A stretch of DNA of 64,000 nt from Hymenobacter sp. YIM 151858-1 (GTDB lineage Bacteria; Bacteroidota; Bacteroidia; Cytophagales; Hymenobacteraceae): NCBI RefSeq assembly GCF_025979705.1, contig NZ_CP110136.1, forward strand, positions 3,038,001-3,102,000. The letters run 5' to 3'. Positions 31,680 through 40,301 of this stretch are shown here, piece by piece. Numbering within the stretch: position 1 is the first letter of the stretch; every line of letters begins with the position of its first letter. A model generated the notes under the pieces. The model saw only the letters and a list, made by a program, of their open reading frames with translations, was not told the origin of the DNA and did no database searches. The position numbers were made by a program, and so were the translations under genes.

Positions 31680-32762
31680 TTATTTCGGCACCTGGGCGCG
31701 TTGCCTAAAGGCCTGCACGCCCTGCCGCCCGCTTTCCATGAGTTGCTGCTTCTGCGCATCGGGCACGCGCCTAATCTTCGGCTGAAAACCCACGGTGCTG
31801 ATGCTGATGGTGCGCTGCCAGTCCTGCGGCTGGGCTGGGTTGAGGTTTTCGATGGCCACGTTGTAGAGCGCGCCCACATACGACGGAAAGTCGTGAATGT
31901 CGTAGGCGGCGAGTTGCTGGCGGCCGGTGGCGGTAGTATCCAGCCGGATTTGCTCGGCACGGTCGAGGCGCAGACCTAGGGTTTCGGCATTGAACACCTG
32001 CCCGCGGGCATCGGGCGTGGCGGCCACGTCGGGGGGCAAGTACCGGGGGTAGTCGAACAGGCGGATGGGGTAGTTAGCCAACAGCCCACCATCTACCAGC
32101 ACCTGCACGGGCTGGCCTTTGGCCGGCTTGCCCTGCAGCACATGCCCTTGCGCATCAAGCAACACCGCCCGGAAGTACATGGGTATGCTCATGCTGATGC
32201 GCACGGCATCGGCCACGCGCATGCCGGGGTGGGTTTCGTGGCTGAACACCTGCACGCGCTGCGTGGTAAGGTTGGTGCCGGTGGTGTACAGGTCGCGGAA
32301 GCGGCCGGGCTGCTGCCGGGCCAGTTGGTGCAGCTCACCTAGGGTAAGGTTGGGGTTGCCGGTTTTGCGGGCCACCAGCTCGGCCAGGTAGCGCGCCAGG
32401 GCATCGCCGCGGTACCAGCCGTACTGCCGGAGCAGGCGCGTGCTGCCCCCCACGAAAATGAAGCGGCCGTCGTTGAGGCGCTGCACGGGCGCGCGGTTCA
32501 CCACCTCAACAACCTCGTCGGCCGAGTAGCCCACGGCCAGCAGCGCCGCCTGAATGGCTCCGGCCGAGGTACCGCCCACCCGCTCGATGCTGCGCAGCAC
32601 GCCTTGATGCTCCAGCTCTTGCAGGGCGCCCCCGTAGGCTATGCCCCTGATGCCGCCGCCCTCCATCACGAGGTTGCGGTACGTGGGTTGGGCCTGAGCC
32701 ACCGCGGCGCAGCTGGCACACAGAAGCGCCGCGGCCGTATAACAAATTTGTTGCAGCTGCAT
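31680..32762 (-). CDS. Secreted patatin-like phospholipase
   Basis: A 360-residue lipid acyl hydrolase from the ATG at 32762, with a signal peptide (ICYTAAALLCASCAAVAQA). Patatin motifs: oxyanion loop GGGIRG, nucleophile elbow GTSAG (Ser), and catalytic Asp in DGGLLANYP. The following region (FPSYVGALYNVAIENLNPAQ) matches the bacterial patatin/RssA-like branch. A longer frame from 32936 is rejected because it lacks the signal at its N-terminus and would overlap tdh. It probably hydrolyses phospholipids outside the cytoplasm. It is divergent from tdh. Confidence 0.9.
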   Translation of the reverse strand: MQLQQICYTAAALLCASCAAVAQAQPTYRNLVMEGGGIRGIAYGGALQELEHQGVLRSIERVGGTSAGAIQAALLAVGYSADEVVEVVNRAPVQRLNDGRFIFVGGSTRLLRQYGWYRGDALARYLAELVARKTGNPNLTLGELHQLARQQPGRFRDLYTTGTNLTTQRVQVFSHETHPGMRVADAVRISMSIPMYFRAVLLDAQGHVLQGKPAKGQPVQVLVDGGLLANYPIRLFDYPRYLPPDVAATPDARGQVFNAETLGLRLDRAEQIRLDTTATGRQQLAAYDIHDFPSYVGALYNVAIENLNPAQPQDWQRTISISTVGFQPKIRRVPDAQKQQLMESGRQGVQAFRQRAQVPK

Positions 32763-32838
32763 ACCTCCACGAGGCCTACACCGGCCGAGAGGTTGCAACA
32801 GAAGCGGCAACCCCAACCGCCGAGGCCCCCGAAGTTGG

Positions 32839-32846
32839 TATCTTTG
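32839..32846 (+). promoter_or_regulatory. -7 promoter box of the threonine dehydrogenase gene
   Basis: TATCTTTG (TAnnTTTG), 63 bases before the ATG at 32909. Confidence 0.5.
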
Positions 32847-32908
32847 TGTACTGGCCTGCGGGCTTTTTCTGCTGATCTGCTTTTCCCCACCCGTTTTCCT
32901 TCTTACGC

Positions 32909-33907
32909 ATGAGCACAACCGGCACAGGCGACACAATTCTGGTAATTGGCGCCGGCGGACAACTGGGTTTCGAACTCACCCACGAACTGCGCCAGCTTTA
33001 CGGCGCTTCCAACGTAGTAGCCGCCGACGTGCGCCTGCCCAAACACCCCGAGCTGGCCGATGCCGGCCCGTTTGTGCAGCTCGATGTGCTCGATAAAGCG
33101 GGCCTGGGCGAAGTGATGCAGCGCTACAAGCCCAAGCAAGTGTACCACCTGGCCGCCTTGCTCTCGGCTACCGCCGAAAAGAACCCCAAGTTTGGCTGGG
33201 AGCTGAACATGGACGGCCTCTTCAACGTGCTCGATGCCGCCGTGGAGCACGGCACGGGCCGCGTTTACTGGCCCTCGAGCATTGCCGTGTTCGGCCCCAA
33301 CACCCCCCGCGACAATACCCCGCAATACACCGTAATGGACCCGGGCACCATCTACGGCATCAGCAAGCAGGCCGGCGAGCTGTGGCTCGACTGGTACTAC
33401 CGCAAGCACGGCCTTGATGTGCGCAGCCTGCGCTACCCCGGCCTCATCGGCTACAAGAGCCTGCCCGGCGGCGGCACCACCGACTACGCCGTGGACATTT
33501 ACCACCACGCCGTGCACGGCCTGCCCTACCAGTGCTTCTTGCAGGAGGATACCTACCTGCCCATGATGTACATGCCCGATGCCCTGAAGGCTACGCTCGA
33601 TTTGATGCACGCCCCCGCCGAGCAAATCAAAATCCGGACCTCCTACAACCTAGGAGCCATGAGCTTCTCGCCGCGCGAAATCACGCAGAGCATTCAGCAG
33701 CACCTGCCCAACTTCGAGGTAACGTACCAGCCCGATTCGCGCCAGCAAATCGCCGACTCCTGGCCCAAGAGCATCGACGACTCGCGCGCCCGCCAGGACT
33801 GGGGCTGGACGCCGCAGTTCGACCTAGGTGCCATGACGGCCGACATGCTCCGGCACCTGCAGGAGGAACCGCAGTACCTGGCCCCGCTGGCCGCCGAAGC
33901 GAAGTAA
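32909..33907 (+). CDS. tdh: L-threonine 3-dehydrogenase, SDR/epimerase type
   Basis: NAD-dependent oxidation of L-threonine to 2-amino-3-oxobutyrate. A 332-residue extended SDR: nucleotide motif VIGAGGQLGFEL, YHLAALLSATAEKNP, SSIAVFGPNTP, and the catalytic YGISK tetrad. The family-specific GLIGYKSLPGGGTTDYAV and YLPMMYMPDAL stretches identify the UDP-galactose-epimerase-like TDH of Bacteroidota and Flavobacteria rather than the zinc MDR enzyme. Its product is the substrate of Kbl encoded at 29260. A REP-like double hairpin follows the stop. Confidence 0.93.
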   Translation: MSTTGTGDTILVIGAGGQLGFELTHELRQLYGASNVVAADVRLPKHPELADAGPFVQLDVLDKAGLGEVMQRYKPKQVYHLAALLSATAEKNPKFGWELNMDGLFNVLDAAVEHGTGRVYWPSSIAVFGPNTPRDNTPQYTVMDPGTIYGISKQAGELWLDWYYRKHGLDVRSLRYPGLIGYKSLPGGGTTDYAVDIYHHAVHGLPYQCFLQEDTYLPMMYMPDALKATLDLMHAPAEQIKIRTSYNLGAMSFSPREITQSIQQHLPNFEVTYQPDSRQQIADSWPKSIDDSRARQDWGWTPQFDLGAMTADMLRHLQEEPQYLAPLAAEAK

Positions 33908-33918
33908 GCCGAACGACT

Positions 33919-34029
33919 GTAGCGCGGACTTTGTAGTCCGCGTCCCCGGATAGTATTTCCTAATCGTCAGGCCCTAGGTCAACTATTGGACATTACTATC
34001 CGGCGGACGCGGGCTGAAGCCCGCGCTAC
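33919..34029. repeat. REP-like double hairpin, copy 1
   Basis: Two GC-rich hairpins in opposite orientation: CGCGGACT-TTGT-AGTCCGCG (33923-33942) and CGCGGGCT-GA-AGCCCGCG (34008-34025). They are joined by long arms that also pair (GCGTCCCCGGATAGTA with its near-complement at 33992-34008). CCTAGGT lies in the central loop (33973). Typical of REPIN/BIME elements mobilised by RAYT transposases. Confidence 0.75.
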
Positions 34030-34090
34030 TTCGTTCAACGCCTAACCGCCTCTATCCGTACCACAGCGCAGGCATTTAGTCTGCGCTGAT

Positions 34091-34822
34091 ATGATCGTAA
34101 ACTACACTTCCGAGGGCTGGCAAATCATTTACCAGCAAGCCCATGCGCTGCTGGCGGCCCAACTGCTGCACCAATGGCCGGCTTTCCTGCCGCTCGAGCA
34201 ATGGGTGGGCCTGCTGGCCGCCGTAACGCAGCACGACGACGGCCAGCGCCGCTGGGACGGGCGCTACGCCATTACGCCCGCCGGCGCCCCCGCCGATTTC
34301 ACCACCAAGGAATTTTCGCTGGAGCAAGCCACCGAGCTCATGCACCAGGCCCGGTTTCAGGGGCGGTGGCGCAGCCTGCTTACCAGCATGCACATGAGCT
34401 TTTTGTACGAGGAACTGCGCGGCCAAAGGCAGGAAATCGACGCGTTTCTCGACGAGCAGCGCCACTGCCAGCAGCGCTGGCGGCGCGAGCTGAAAATGAC
34501 CAAGGCCGACGCCGAGCGCGCCTACGCCCTGATGCAGTGGTGCGACCGGTTTTCGCTGATTTTCTGCCGCCAGGAGCTGCCCGAGATGGAGCGCGCCCTC
34601 GAAATCAGCCGCGGGCCCGACGGCCAGCGCTACGACGTGCGCCAGCTTGCCGCCGACGAGGCCGTAACCGTGGAGCCCTGGCCTTTTGCGGCCGATGCCT
34701 TTGAGGTGGGCGTAGAGGCCTCGGTGCTCACGCAGCTGCAGTTCAAAAACGACCAGGAGCTGAGCCAGGCCTTGCGCGAGGCGCCCGTGCAAAACCTGCG
34801 CTGGCAGCTGCGCCGCAGCTAG
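34091..34822 (+). CDS. DUF3891 family protein
   Basis: A 243-residue cytoplasmic protein of the DUF3891 family. N-terminal QQAHALLAAQLLHQWP is followed by VTQHDDGQRRWDG, an HD-like His-Asp motif, and a helical C-terminal part (LMQWCDRFSLIFCRQELPEMER) rich in His, Cys and Gln. No signal or membrane segment. The fold suggests a metal-dependent HD-type hydrolase, but the substrate is unknown. It stands alone after the REP element. Confidence 0.8.
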   Translation: MIVNYTSEGWQIIYQQAHALLAAQLLHQWPAFLPLEQWVGLLAAVTQHDDGQRRWDGRYAITPAGAPADFTTKEFSLEQATELMHQARFQGRWRSLLTSMHMSFLYEELRGQRQEIDAFLDEQRHCQQRWRRELKMTKADAERAYALMQWCDRFSLIFCRQELPEMERALEISRGPDGQRYDVRQLAADEAVTVEPWPFAADAFEVGVEASVLTQLQFKNDQELSQALREAPVQNLRWQLRRS

Positions 34823-34909
34823 CCTGCGCCAACGAAAGCCCAAAGGCCCCCGTAGTACCGCGCAGGGCCCCGCCGCGGGCCCCTCCCCGATTACGCGACC
34901 CTGACCCCT

Positions 34910-35881
34910 ATGGCTACCTCCTCGTTTCAGCTATCCTCGTTGCCCGGCCTGTTCAAAGCCACCGCCACCCAGTTCATGGAGAACAACTCCCTGCGCCTGG
35001 CCGGTGCGCTGGCCTACAACGCCATCTTCTCCATTCCGCCGCTGCTGCTCATCGTTATTGCCTCGGCTGGGTATTTCTTCGGCGAAGAGGCCGTACAGGG
35101 CAAGCTGATGCAGCAGCTGAGCGGTTTTGTAAGCCCCGATGCCGCCAAAATCATCCAGGAGTCCATCAGCAGTTTTCATGAGCAGCAAAAAGGCGGCATG
35201 GCGGCGGCCATCGGTTTGGGCACGCTCATTTTTGCGGCCACCACGTTTTTCGTTACGCTGCAGGAAAGCCTCAACAGCATCTGGAACCTGAAGGTGAAGC
35301 CGCGCAACGGCCTGTGGGAGTTTATTCACGCGCGCTTGCTTTCGTTTGGCCTGATCCTGAGCGTGGCCTTGTTGCTGCTGATTTCGTTTGTGGTCAGCGC
35401 CGTGCTCAGCTTCTTCACCGATTACCTCCAGCAGCTGTTGCCGGGCGTGGCCGTGTTCTTTATCCGCCTGATCGATTTGCTGCTCTCGCTGGGCATCACC
35501 ACGGCTTTGTTTGCCCTGATCTACCGCTTTCTGCCCGACGCCATCATCCGCTGGCGCGACGTGTGGACGGGCGCTTTCATCACGGCCCTGCTGTTCATCA
35601 TCGGCAAGTACCTGATTACCTTTTACATCGCCACCTCCGACCCCGGCTCGGCCTTCGGGGCGGCTCGTTCGCTCATCATCCTGCTCGTCTGGATTTACTA
35701 TTCCTCGCTGATCATCTTTTTCGGCGCCGAGTTCACGCAGCAGTACGCCGATTGCTACGGCCAGCACGTGCAGCCCAAAGCCCACGCCGTGCGCATTGAG
35801 GTGCGCGAGGTGCCGCCCGGCGAAACCAAGGAAGAGCAAAACACCGGCCGCCCGCACGCCGAGGGGCGTTTCCGGAGCTAG
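34910..35881 (+). CDS. YihY/virulence factor BrkB family membrane protein
   Basis: A 323-residue inner-membrane protein with about six helices. Family signatures: SLRLAGALAYNAIFSIPPLLLIVIA, FGTLIFAATTFFVTLQESLNSIWN-like segment, FALIYRFLPDAIIRWRDVWTGA, and LLVWIYYSSLIIFFGAEFTQQYA. The C-terminal 45 residues are a charged cytoplasmic tail. The family was once called RNase BN; the nuclease assignment is obsolete and transport or exporter function is suggested but unproven. It is a single gene. Confidence 0.92.
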   Translation: MATSSFQLSSLPGLFKATATQFMENNSLRLAGALAYNAIFSIPPLLLIVIASAGYFFGEEAVQGKLMQQLSGFVSPDAAKIIQESISSFHEQQKGGMAAAIGLGTLIFAATTFFVTLQESLNSIWNLKVKPRNGLWEFIHARLLSFGLILSVALLLLISFVVSAVLSFFTDYLQQLLPGVAVFFIRLIDLLLSLGITTALFALIYRFLPDAIIRWRDVWTGAFITALLFIIGKYLITFYIATSDPGSAFGAARSLIILLVWIYYSSLIIFFGAEFTQQYADCYGQHVQPKAHAVRIEVREVPPGETKEEQNTGRPHAEGRFRS

Positions 35882-35923
35882 TATTTTGTCGAGCTTAGGC
35901 TGATTTCTCGTCTAAAAACCAAT

Positions 35924-35961
35924 AGGTTTGACGCATAGCTATTCCTCTATGCGTCAAACCT
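35924..35961. promoter_or_regulatory. 15-bp perfect dyad over the start codon
   Basis: AGGTTTGACGCATAG (35924-35938) and its exact complement (35947-35961) with an 8-base spacer. The left arm with the preceding T makes TAGGTTTG, a -7 box match; the right arm contains the ATG at 35949. It could be a protein operator or, if transcription starts upstream, an RNA hairpin that hides the start. Confidence 0.6.
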
Positions 35962-37088
35962 TACTGTTTGTGGCCACCTTGCTCGTGCTGGGCATCGTGG
36001 CGCCCGATGCCCACGCCCAAACCCCGGCCGATACCGCTCGCCTCATTATTCTGAGCCCGGTGGTAGGCGAGGTGATTGACGCGCAGGAAAAAGCCACCTA
36101 CGGCCTCTTCCCCTACTACTCCACCGACAGCCTTGCCGAAGGCCGGCTGTACCGCGCCCTGCGCCCCGACAGCACCGTTACGCTGCTCACCCGCTTCCGC
36201 GACGGCAACACCCGCCGACGCATCATCGGCCCCGAGGAGCTGCAGGCTGCCCGCGCTGCCGTGGCCCGGCCCGTCGCGTTGCCCGCCCAAACGGCGGTGC
36301 CCCAAGCCAAAGGCGCCCAGCCCGACTCCATCGGCACGATGTACTCGGTGGAGCTGCGCTCGGGCAACTCGTTTGTGGGCACGCTGGCGGCCAGCCGCCC
36401 TGCTGCCCTCGAATTTACCACCCGCGACCTAGGGCGCATTACGGTGCAGCGCGACAATATCCGCAGCATGCAGCCGCTCACGGTGGAGCAAACCCGGCGG
36501 GGCTGGGACCCGGTGGGCAACGGCACGCGCTTGTTTTTTGCGCCCACGGCCCGCATGCTGCGCAAGGGCGAGGGTTACGTGCAAGACGTCAATATTTTCC
36601 TGATCGGGGCCAACTACGGCATTACCGACTACTTTTCGGTGGGGGCATTGGTGCCGGTGTTGCCCGGTACGCAGCTGAGCCTCGTGGCCCTCACGCCGAA
36701 AGTGGGCGTGCCCGTTACCGAAAAGGTGAATTTGGCCGCCGGCGTGCTGTTTGTCACCGGCTTCGGCTCGAGCGCCGGCATTGCCTACGGCGCCGGCACC
36801 TACGGCACCGCCGACCAAAACGCCACCCTGGGCCTGGGCTACCTGTTTGCCGAGGGCGAGGTAGAAAGTAGCCCGGTGGTGCTGGTAGGCGGCGCCGCGC
36901 GCATATCGCGCCGCATTTCCCTGGTCAACGAAACGTACATTTTCGACGGCGGCCTAGGTGGTTTGGCGGGCGTTAGGATGGCGGCAGCACGCCTGAGCGG
37001 CAGCCTCGGCTTTTTGTACCTCTCGGGGCTGAACACCATCTTTCCGGCCTACCTCGAGGCCGCCTACCGCTTCGGAAAAGTGAAATAA
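35949..37088 (+). CDS. Hypothetical outer-membrane or surface protein
   Basis: A 379-residue exported protein from the ATG at 35949; the frame also opens at a TTG at 35928. Signal peptide RQTLLFVATLLVLGIVAPDAHA. Residues about 110-170 resemble a small Sm-like or SH3-like barrel found in Bacteroidota envelope proteins (MYSVELRSGNSFVGTLAA, then LGRITVQRDNIRSM). The C-terminal 210 residues have alternating beta-strand patterns with aromatic ends (LFFAPTARML; DYFSVGALVPVLP; AGVRMAAARLSGSLGFLYL; YRFGKVK), fitting a membrane beta-barrel. The function is unknown. The start codon lies inside a 15-bp inverted repeat. Confidence 0.75.
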   Translation: MRQTLLFVATLLVLGIVAPDAHAQTPADTARLIILSPVVGEVIDAQEKATYGLFPYYSTDSLAEGRLYRALRPDSTVTLLTRFRDGNTRRRIIGPEELQAARAAVARPVALPAQTAVPQAKGAQPDSIGTMYSVELRSGNSFVGTLAASRPAALEFTTRDLGRITVQRDNIRSMQPLTVEQTRRGWDPVGNGTRLFFAPTARMLRKGEGYVQDVNIFLIGANYGITDYFSVGALVPVLPGTQLSLVALTPKVGVPVTEKVNLAAGVLFVTGFGSSAGIAYGAGTYGTADQNATLGLGYLFAEGEVESSPVVLVGGAARISRRISLVNETYIFDGGLGGLAGVRMAAARLSGSLGFLYLSGLNTIFPAYLEAAYRFGKVK

Positions 37089-37124
37089 GCCCGGCCGGCC
37101 GGCGTACCCGGCTACGCGCCGTGC

Positions 37125-37132
37125 TACCTTTG
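37125..37132 (+). promoter_or_regulatory. -7 promoter box
   Basis: TACCTTTG, 17 bases before the ATG at 37150; implies a very short leader. Confidence 0.55.
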
Positions 37133-37149
37133 GCTTTTATCCCTTTTCT

Positions 37150-37875
37150 ATGAAGCGCTATTTACTAGCATTTGCCCTTGTTTGGGCACCCATGTTCTCC
37201 TTCGCGCAGGCGGGCAAATCGGCCAAAGCGAGCAACACGGCTGCGGGCCTCTCCACCGAGCAGCTGGAGCGCGAAATGGCCGATGCCATTTGCCAGGATT
37301 TTGAGCGCGAAAACAAAACGCGGCCGCTGGCGGAGCTTACCAAGGAAGAGGCTACCACCATGATGCAAAACTCCATGTTTAAGGTGATGAGCGCCCGCGC
37401 CACCGAAGTGGAGAAAATCCTGAAGAAGAACAAGCAGGACCCGAACACCGCCATGCGCGAGGTGGGCCAGCGCGTGGGGGCTCAGCTGGCCGGCAACTGC
37501 CCGGTGGCCATGCTGCTGTTTGCCCGCCTCAGCGGCAACAAAGCCGCCGCCGACGCCGTCGGTTCCGTCGATGCAGCTTCGCTCGCCATCAGCGCGGCCG
37601 AGCGGCCCCTCATCGAAACCCTGGCCGCCGATGCCTGCACCGAGCTGGGCCGCCTGAACGCCGCCACGCCGCTGGCCGGGCAAACCACCGAAGCGCGCCA
37701 AACGGCCGTACAGCAGGCCATTCTGCACGCCGCCAAAGCCCACGCCAAGGAAATCGGCGACTTCTACGGTGCCGATGTATTCTTCGACACCGAAAAGCTG
37801 AAAGTAATCGGCATGAAAATCGGCTCCCTGATGGCCTCCAAATGCACCCCGCTTATTGCCGAAATGGGGCAGTAA
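37150..37875 (+). CDS. Exported protein with a duplicated cysteine-containing helical domain
   Basis: A 241-residue protein with a signal peptide (RYLLAFALVWAPMFSFAQA). The mature part is two related helical modules. Module A: MADAICQDFERENKTRPLAE, then about 50 residues to VGAQLAGNCPVAML. Module B: LAADACTELGRLNAATPLAG, then IGSLMASKCTPLI. Each has a Cys near its start and one near its end, so two intramodule disulfides are likely in the periplasm. I do not recognise the family. It is expressed from its own promoter and followed by a strong terminator. Confidence 0.72.
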   Translation: MKRYLLAFALVWAPMFSFAQAGKSAKASNTAAGLSTEQLEREMADAICQDFERENKTRPLAELTKEEATTMMQNSMFKVMSARATEVEKILKKNKQDPNTAMREVGQRVGAQLAGNCPVAMLLFARLSGNKAAADAVGSVDAASLAISAAERPLIETLAADACTELGRLNAATPLAGQTTEARQTAVQQAILHAAKAHAKEIGDFYGADVFFDTEKLKVIGMKIGSLMASKCTPLIAEMGQ

Positions 37876-37892
37876 GCCTCGTGCATCCTTCA

Positions 37893-37936
37893 AACGAAAA
37901 GGCCCGGTTCAGCTACCTGAACCGGGCCTTTTCGTT
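37893..37936. terminator. 20-bp bidirectional terminator
   Basis: A perfect 20-bp stem around loop CTAC, with A/T outer arms, between the convergent exported-protein and rlmN genes. Confidence 0.85.
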
Positions 37937-37954
37937 GGCGGCGCCGCGGGGCAC

Positions 37955-39022
37955 CTAGGCGGGCTGGCCTTCTTTGGTGGCCAACTGGCCGCAGGCGGCG
38001 TCGATGTCTTTGCCGCGCGAGCGGCGCACGTTTACCTGCACGCCGCGGTCGGCGAGGTACTTCATAAACGGCACGAGGCGGTCTTCCTGGGCGTTGAGGA
38101 AGGCGGCCGGGGCAATGGGGTTGTACTCGATCAGATTCACCTTGCAGGGAATCCACTTCGTGATTTCGAGCAGGGCCTTGGCGTCGTCAATCGAGTCGTT
38201 GAAGTTGTCGAACACGATGTACTCGTAGGTTACCATGCGGCCGGTTACCTGGTGGTAGTGCTGCAAGGCCTCCTTCAGCACCGGCAACGAGTTCGACTCG
38301 TTGATGGGCATGATTTCGTTGCGCTTCTCATCGGTGGGCGCGTGCAGGCTGAGGGCCAGGTTGGCCTTGAAACCGTCGTCGGCCAGCTTCTTGATCATCT
38401 TGGAGATGCCGGCGGTGCTCACCGTAAGGCGGCGAGCCGCCATGCCCAGGCCCTCCTTGTTGTCGGTGATGCGCTCCACACTCTTGAGCACGTTGGCGTA
38501 GTTGAGCAGCGGCTCGCCCATGCCCATGTACACGATGTTGGTGAGCGGCTTGCCGAAGTGTTCCTCGGCCTGCTGAGCAATAATGGCCACCTGGTCGAAG
38601 ATTTCGGCCGTATCGAGGTTGCGCTTGCGCTCCATGTAGCCGGTGGCGCAAAACTTACACGTAAGCGAGCAGCCCACCTGCGACGAGATGCACGCCGTCA
38701 TGCGGTCGTCCTTAGGGATGAGCACGCCCTCTACCAGGTGCCCGTCGTGCAGCCGGAAAGCGTACTTGATGGTGCCGTCGGTGCTTTGCTGCTGCTTCTG
38801 AATCTGAACGGAGTTGATGCTGAAGTGCGCATCGAGCAACTCGCGGGTGCTCAGCGAGATGTTGTTCATCTCGGCGAACGAGTGCGCCACGTTGCGCCAC
38901 AGCCACTCCATCACCTGCTTGGCGCGGAAAGGCTTTTCGCCGTGCTCAACAAAAAAGGCCTTGAGCTCGTCGAGGGTGAGTTTGCGGATGTCGCGTTTGG
39001 TAACGATGGGCAGCGTGATCAT
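37955..39022 (-). CDS. rlmN: 23S rRNA / tRNA adenine C2 methyltransferase RlmN
   Basis: Radical-SAM methylation of A2503 in 23S rRNA (and A37 of some tRNAs). A 355-residue protein from the ATG at 39022. N-terminal helical domain (KPFRAKQVMEWLWRN), the [4Fe-4S] motif CSLTCKFC within SQVGCSLTCKFCATG, then IVYMGMGEPLLNY, RLTVSTAGI, LSLHAPTDEKRN, and a C-terminal Cys in DAACGQLA, the usual mechanistic cysteine. A TACCTTTG -7 box lies only five bases before the ATG, so the message is essentially leaderless from this promoter. Confidence 0.96.
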   Translation of the reverse strand: MITLPIVTKRDIRKLTLDELKAFFVEHGEKPFRAKQVMEWLWRNVAHSFAEMNNISLSTRELLDAHFSINSVQIQKQQQSTDGTIKYAFRLHDGHLVEGVLIPKDDRMTACISSQVGCSLTCKFCATGYMERKRNLDTAEIFDQVAIIAQQAEEHFGKPLTNIVYMGMGEPLLNYANVLKSVERITDNKEGLGMAARRLTVSTAGISKMIKKLADDGFKANLALSLHAPTDEKRNEIMPINESNSLPVLKEALQHYHQVTGRMVTYEYIVFDNFNDSIDDAKALLEITKWIPCKVNLIEYNPIAPAAFLNAQEDRLVPFMKYLADRGVQVNVRRSRGKDIDAACGQLATKEGQPA

Positions 39023-39026
39023 AGCA

Positions 39027-39034
39027 CAAAGGTA
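39027..39034 (-). promoter_or_regulatory. -7 promoter box of rlmN
   Basis: TACCTTTG on the minus strand, directly before the rlmN ATG; suggests a leaderless transcript or an additional downstream start. Confidence 0.5.
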
Positions 39035-39071
39035 CAACCAAACAGCGGCTTAGGTTCCTTTTGCGCGGGGC

Positions 39072-39497
39072 TCAGCGTTGCTGCCGCAGCCAGGCGTCGG
39101 CGGTGGCTTCGTCGTCGAAGTAGCGCACGGTAAGGGGCACGGCCAGCTCGTGCACGATTTGCACCGTAGCCAGGCGGTTGAACACATCCTGCGCCTGCAC
39201 AATGGCGGCAAAGCGGTAGCCCGCCGTAGCCACGGCCTGCGGCGCCCAGGTGGCCGTGAGCCAGTCGCGGTCGGCGGCGCTCAGGCGCGGCATCAGGCGG
39301 TGGTCGGTCAGGATTTTGTGCAGCCCTTCGCGGCGCAGCAAGGCCAGCGCCTCGTTGTAGATGGCGCGCACCTCGGCGCTGCTGGCGGGCACACCTTGCC
39401 AACTTAGGTGCACGTATTCGCCGGGCATCAGCTGCACCTGGCCTACCGGGTGCTGCGCATGCATGCGTAAGGAGGCCGAAAAAGAAGACAGGGGCAT
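39072..39497 (-). CDS. STAS/SpoIIAA-like domain protein
   Basis: A 141-residue cytoplasmic protein from the ATG at 39497; the longer frame to 39602 has no support. The pattern GEYVHLSWQGVPASSAEVRA, LLRREGLHKILTDHRLMPRL, WAPQAVATAGYRFAAIV, then LAVPLTVRYFDDEATADAWL resembles the STAS/SEC14-like SpoIIAA family common in Hymenobacter-type genomes. These are thought to be signalling or lipid-binding folds. No conserved phospho-serine is certain. A single gene upstream of rlmN on the same strand. Confidence 0.65.
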   Translation of the reverse strand: MPLSSFSASLRMHAQHPVGQVQLMPGEYVHLSWQGVPASSAEVRAIYNEALALLRREGLHKILTDHRLMPRLSAADRDWLTATWAPQAVATAGYRFAAIVQAQDVFNRLATVQIVHELAVPLTVRYFDDEATADAWLRQQR

Positions 39498-39626
39498 AAC
39501 AGGCAAAGCGTGAGCAGGCGGCGACCTTAAAGGTAGTACAAGTTGCGCCACCCCAAAACTGCCGTTGCGGGCCGCTGCCATATCTGCCTGAGCCTTCTTC
39601 ACCTAGGCGTGCTCGGCCCCTTCAAG

Positions 39627-40271
39627 CTAGCAGCAGTTGTAGTACACCACGGCTTTGTGCTGGCGGGGCAGGTAGGCCAGCCGGCGGCCGTCCTCCTCGT
39701 AGAGGCTGTAGGCGAAGCCGGGCAAGCCGGTTTGCTGCACTTCTTTCCAAACTGCTTGGCTGGCGTGGCGGTCGGGGGCGGTGCCGGGCTTTACGGCGGG
39801 CTGCAGGAAGCGCTCCGGGGCAAAAAAGCCGTCGAGCCGCTCGCGCACGTAGGCCTCGCGCTGGGCGGTGGTGGGGTTCTGGCCGTACTTCAGCAAGCCG
39901 TAATCGAGCAACGCCGTTACCGGAAACTGCTCGCGCCAGAGCGTATCGCCCTGGGCCGACACGATGGTGAACTGCGCCTGCCCCGTGAGCAGCGAATCGC
40001 CCACGATGCGCAGCGCAAACACATCGTTGGCCTGCTGCGACGAAAACCGGTGCTCGGCCGTGGCTTCCATGCGGGCGCGGCGGGCGGGCAGCGGCGTGGT
40101 AGCGGCCGGCGGCATGCCGGGCGGCACCTCGGCCGCGGGCACGCCGCCGGTTTGGGGCGGGCGGTTGGCCGGGTTGGGGGCCGTGGTTTCGGGCTGATCG
40201 GGGTTGGTTTGGCAGGCGCCTAGTAGCGCGCCGGCCAGCCAGGGGGCGGCAAAGCGGAGGTGGTGGAGCAT
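39627..40271 (-). CDS. Hypothetical lipoprotein
   Basis: A 214-residue lipoprotein from the ATG at 40271. N-terminal LRFAAPWLAGALLGAC has a lipobox (LGAC), then a Pro/Thr-rich linker of about 45 residues. The globular domain (residues 70-214) is unrecognised: FALRIVGDSLLTGQAQFTIV, TALLDYGLLKYGQNP, RLDGFFAPERFL, and the ending YLPRQHKAVVYYNCC with two adjacent terminal cysteines. Attachment to the outer membrane is probable. The function is unknown. Confidence 0.7.
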   Translation of the reverse strand: MLHHLRFAAPWLAGALLGACQTNPDQPETTAPNPANRPPQTGGVPAAEVPPGMPPAATTPLPARRARMEATAEHRFSSQQANDVFALRIVGDSLLTGQAQFTIVSAQGDTLWREQFPVTALLDYGLLKYGQNPTTAQREAYVRERLDGFFAPERFLQPAVKPGTAPDRHASQAVWKEVQQTGLPGFAYSLYEEDGRRLAYLPRQHKAVVYYNCC

Positions 40272-40301
40272 GCAGGCTGTACGCACGCGGGCCCTAGGTC
40301 G

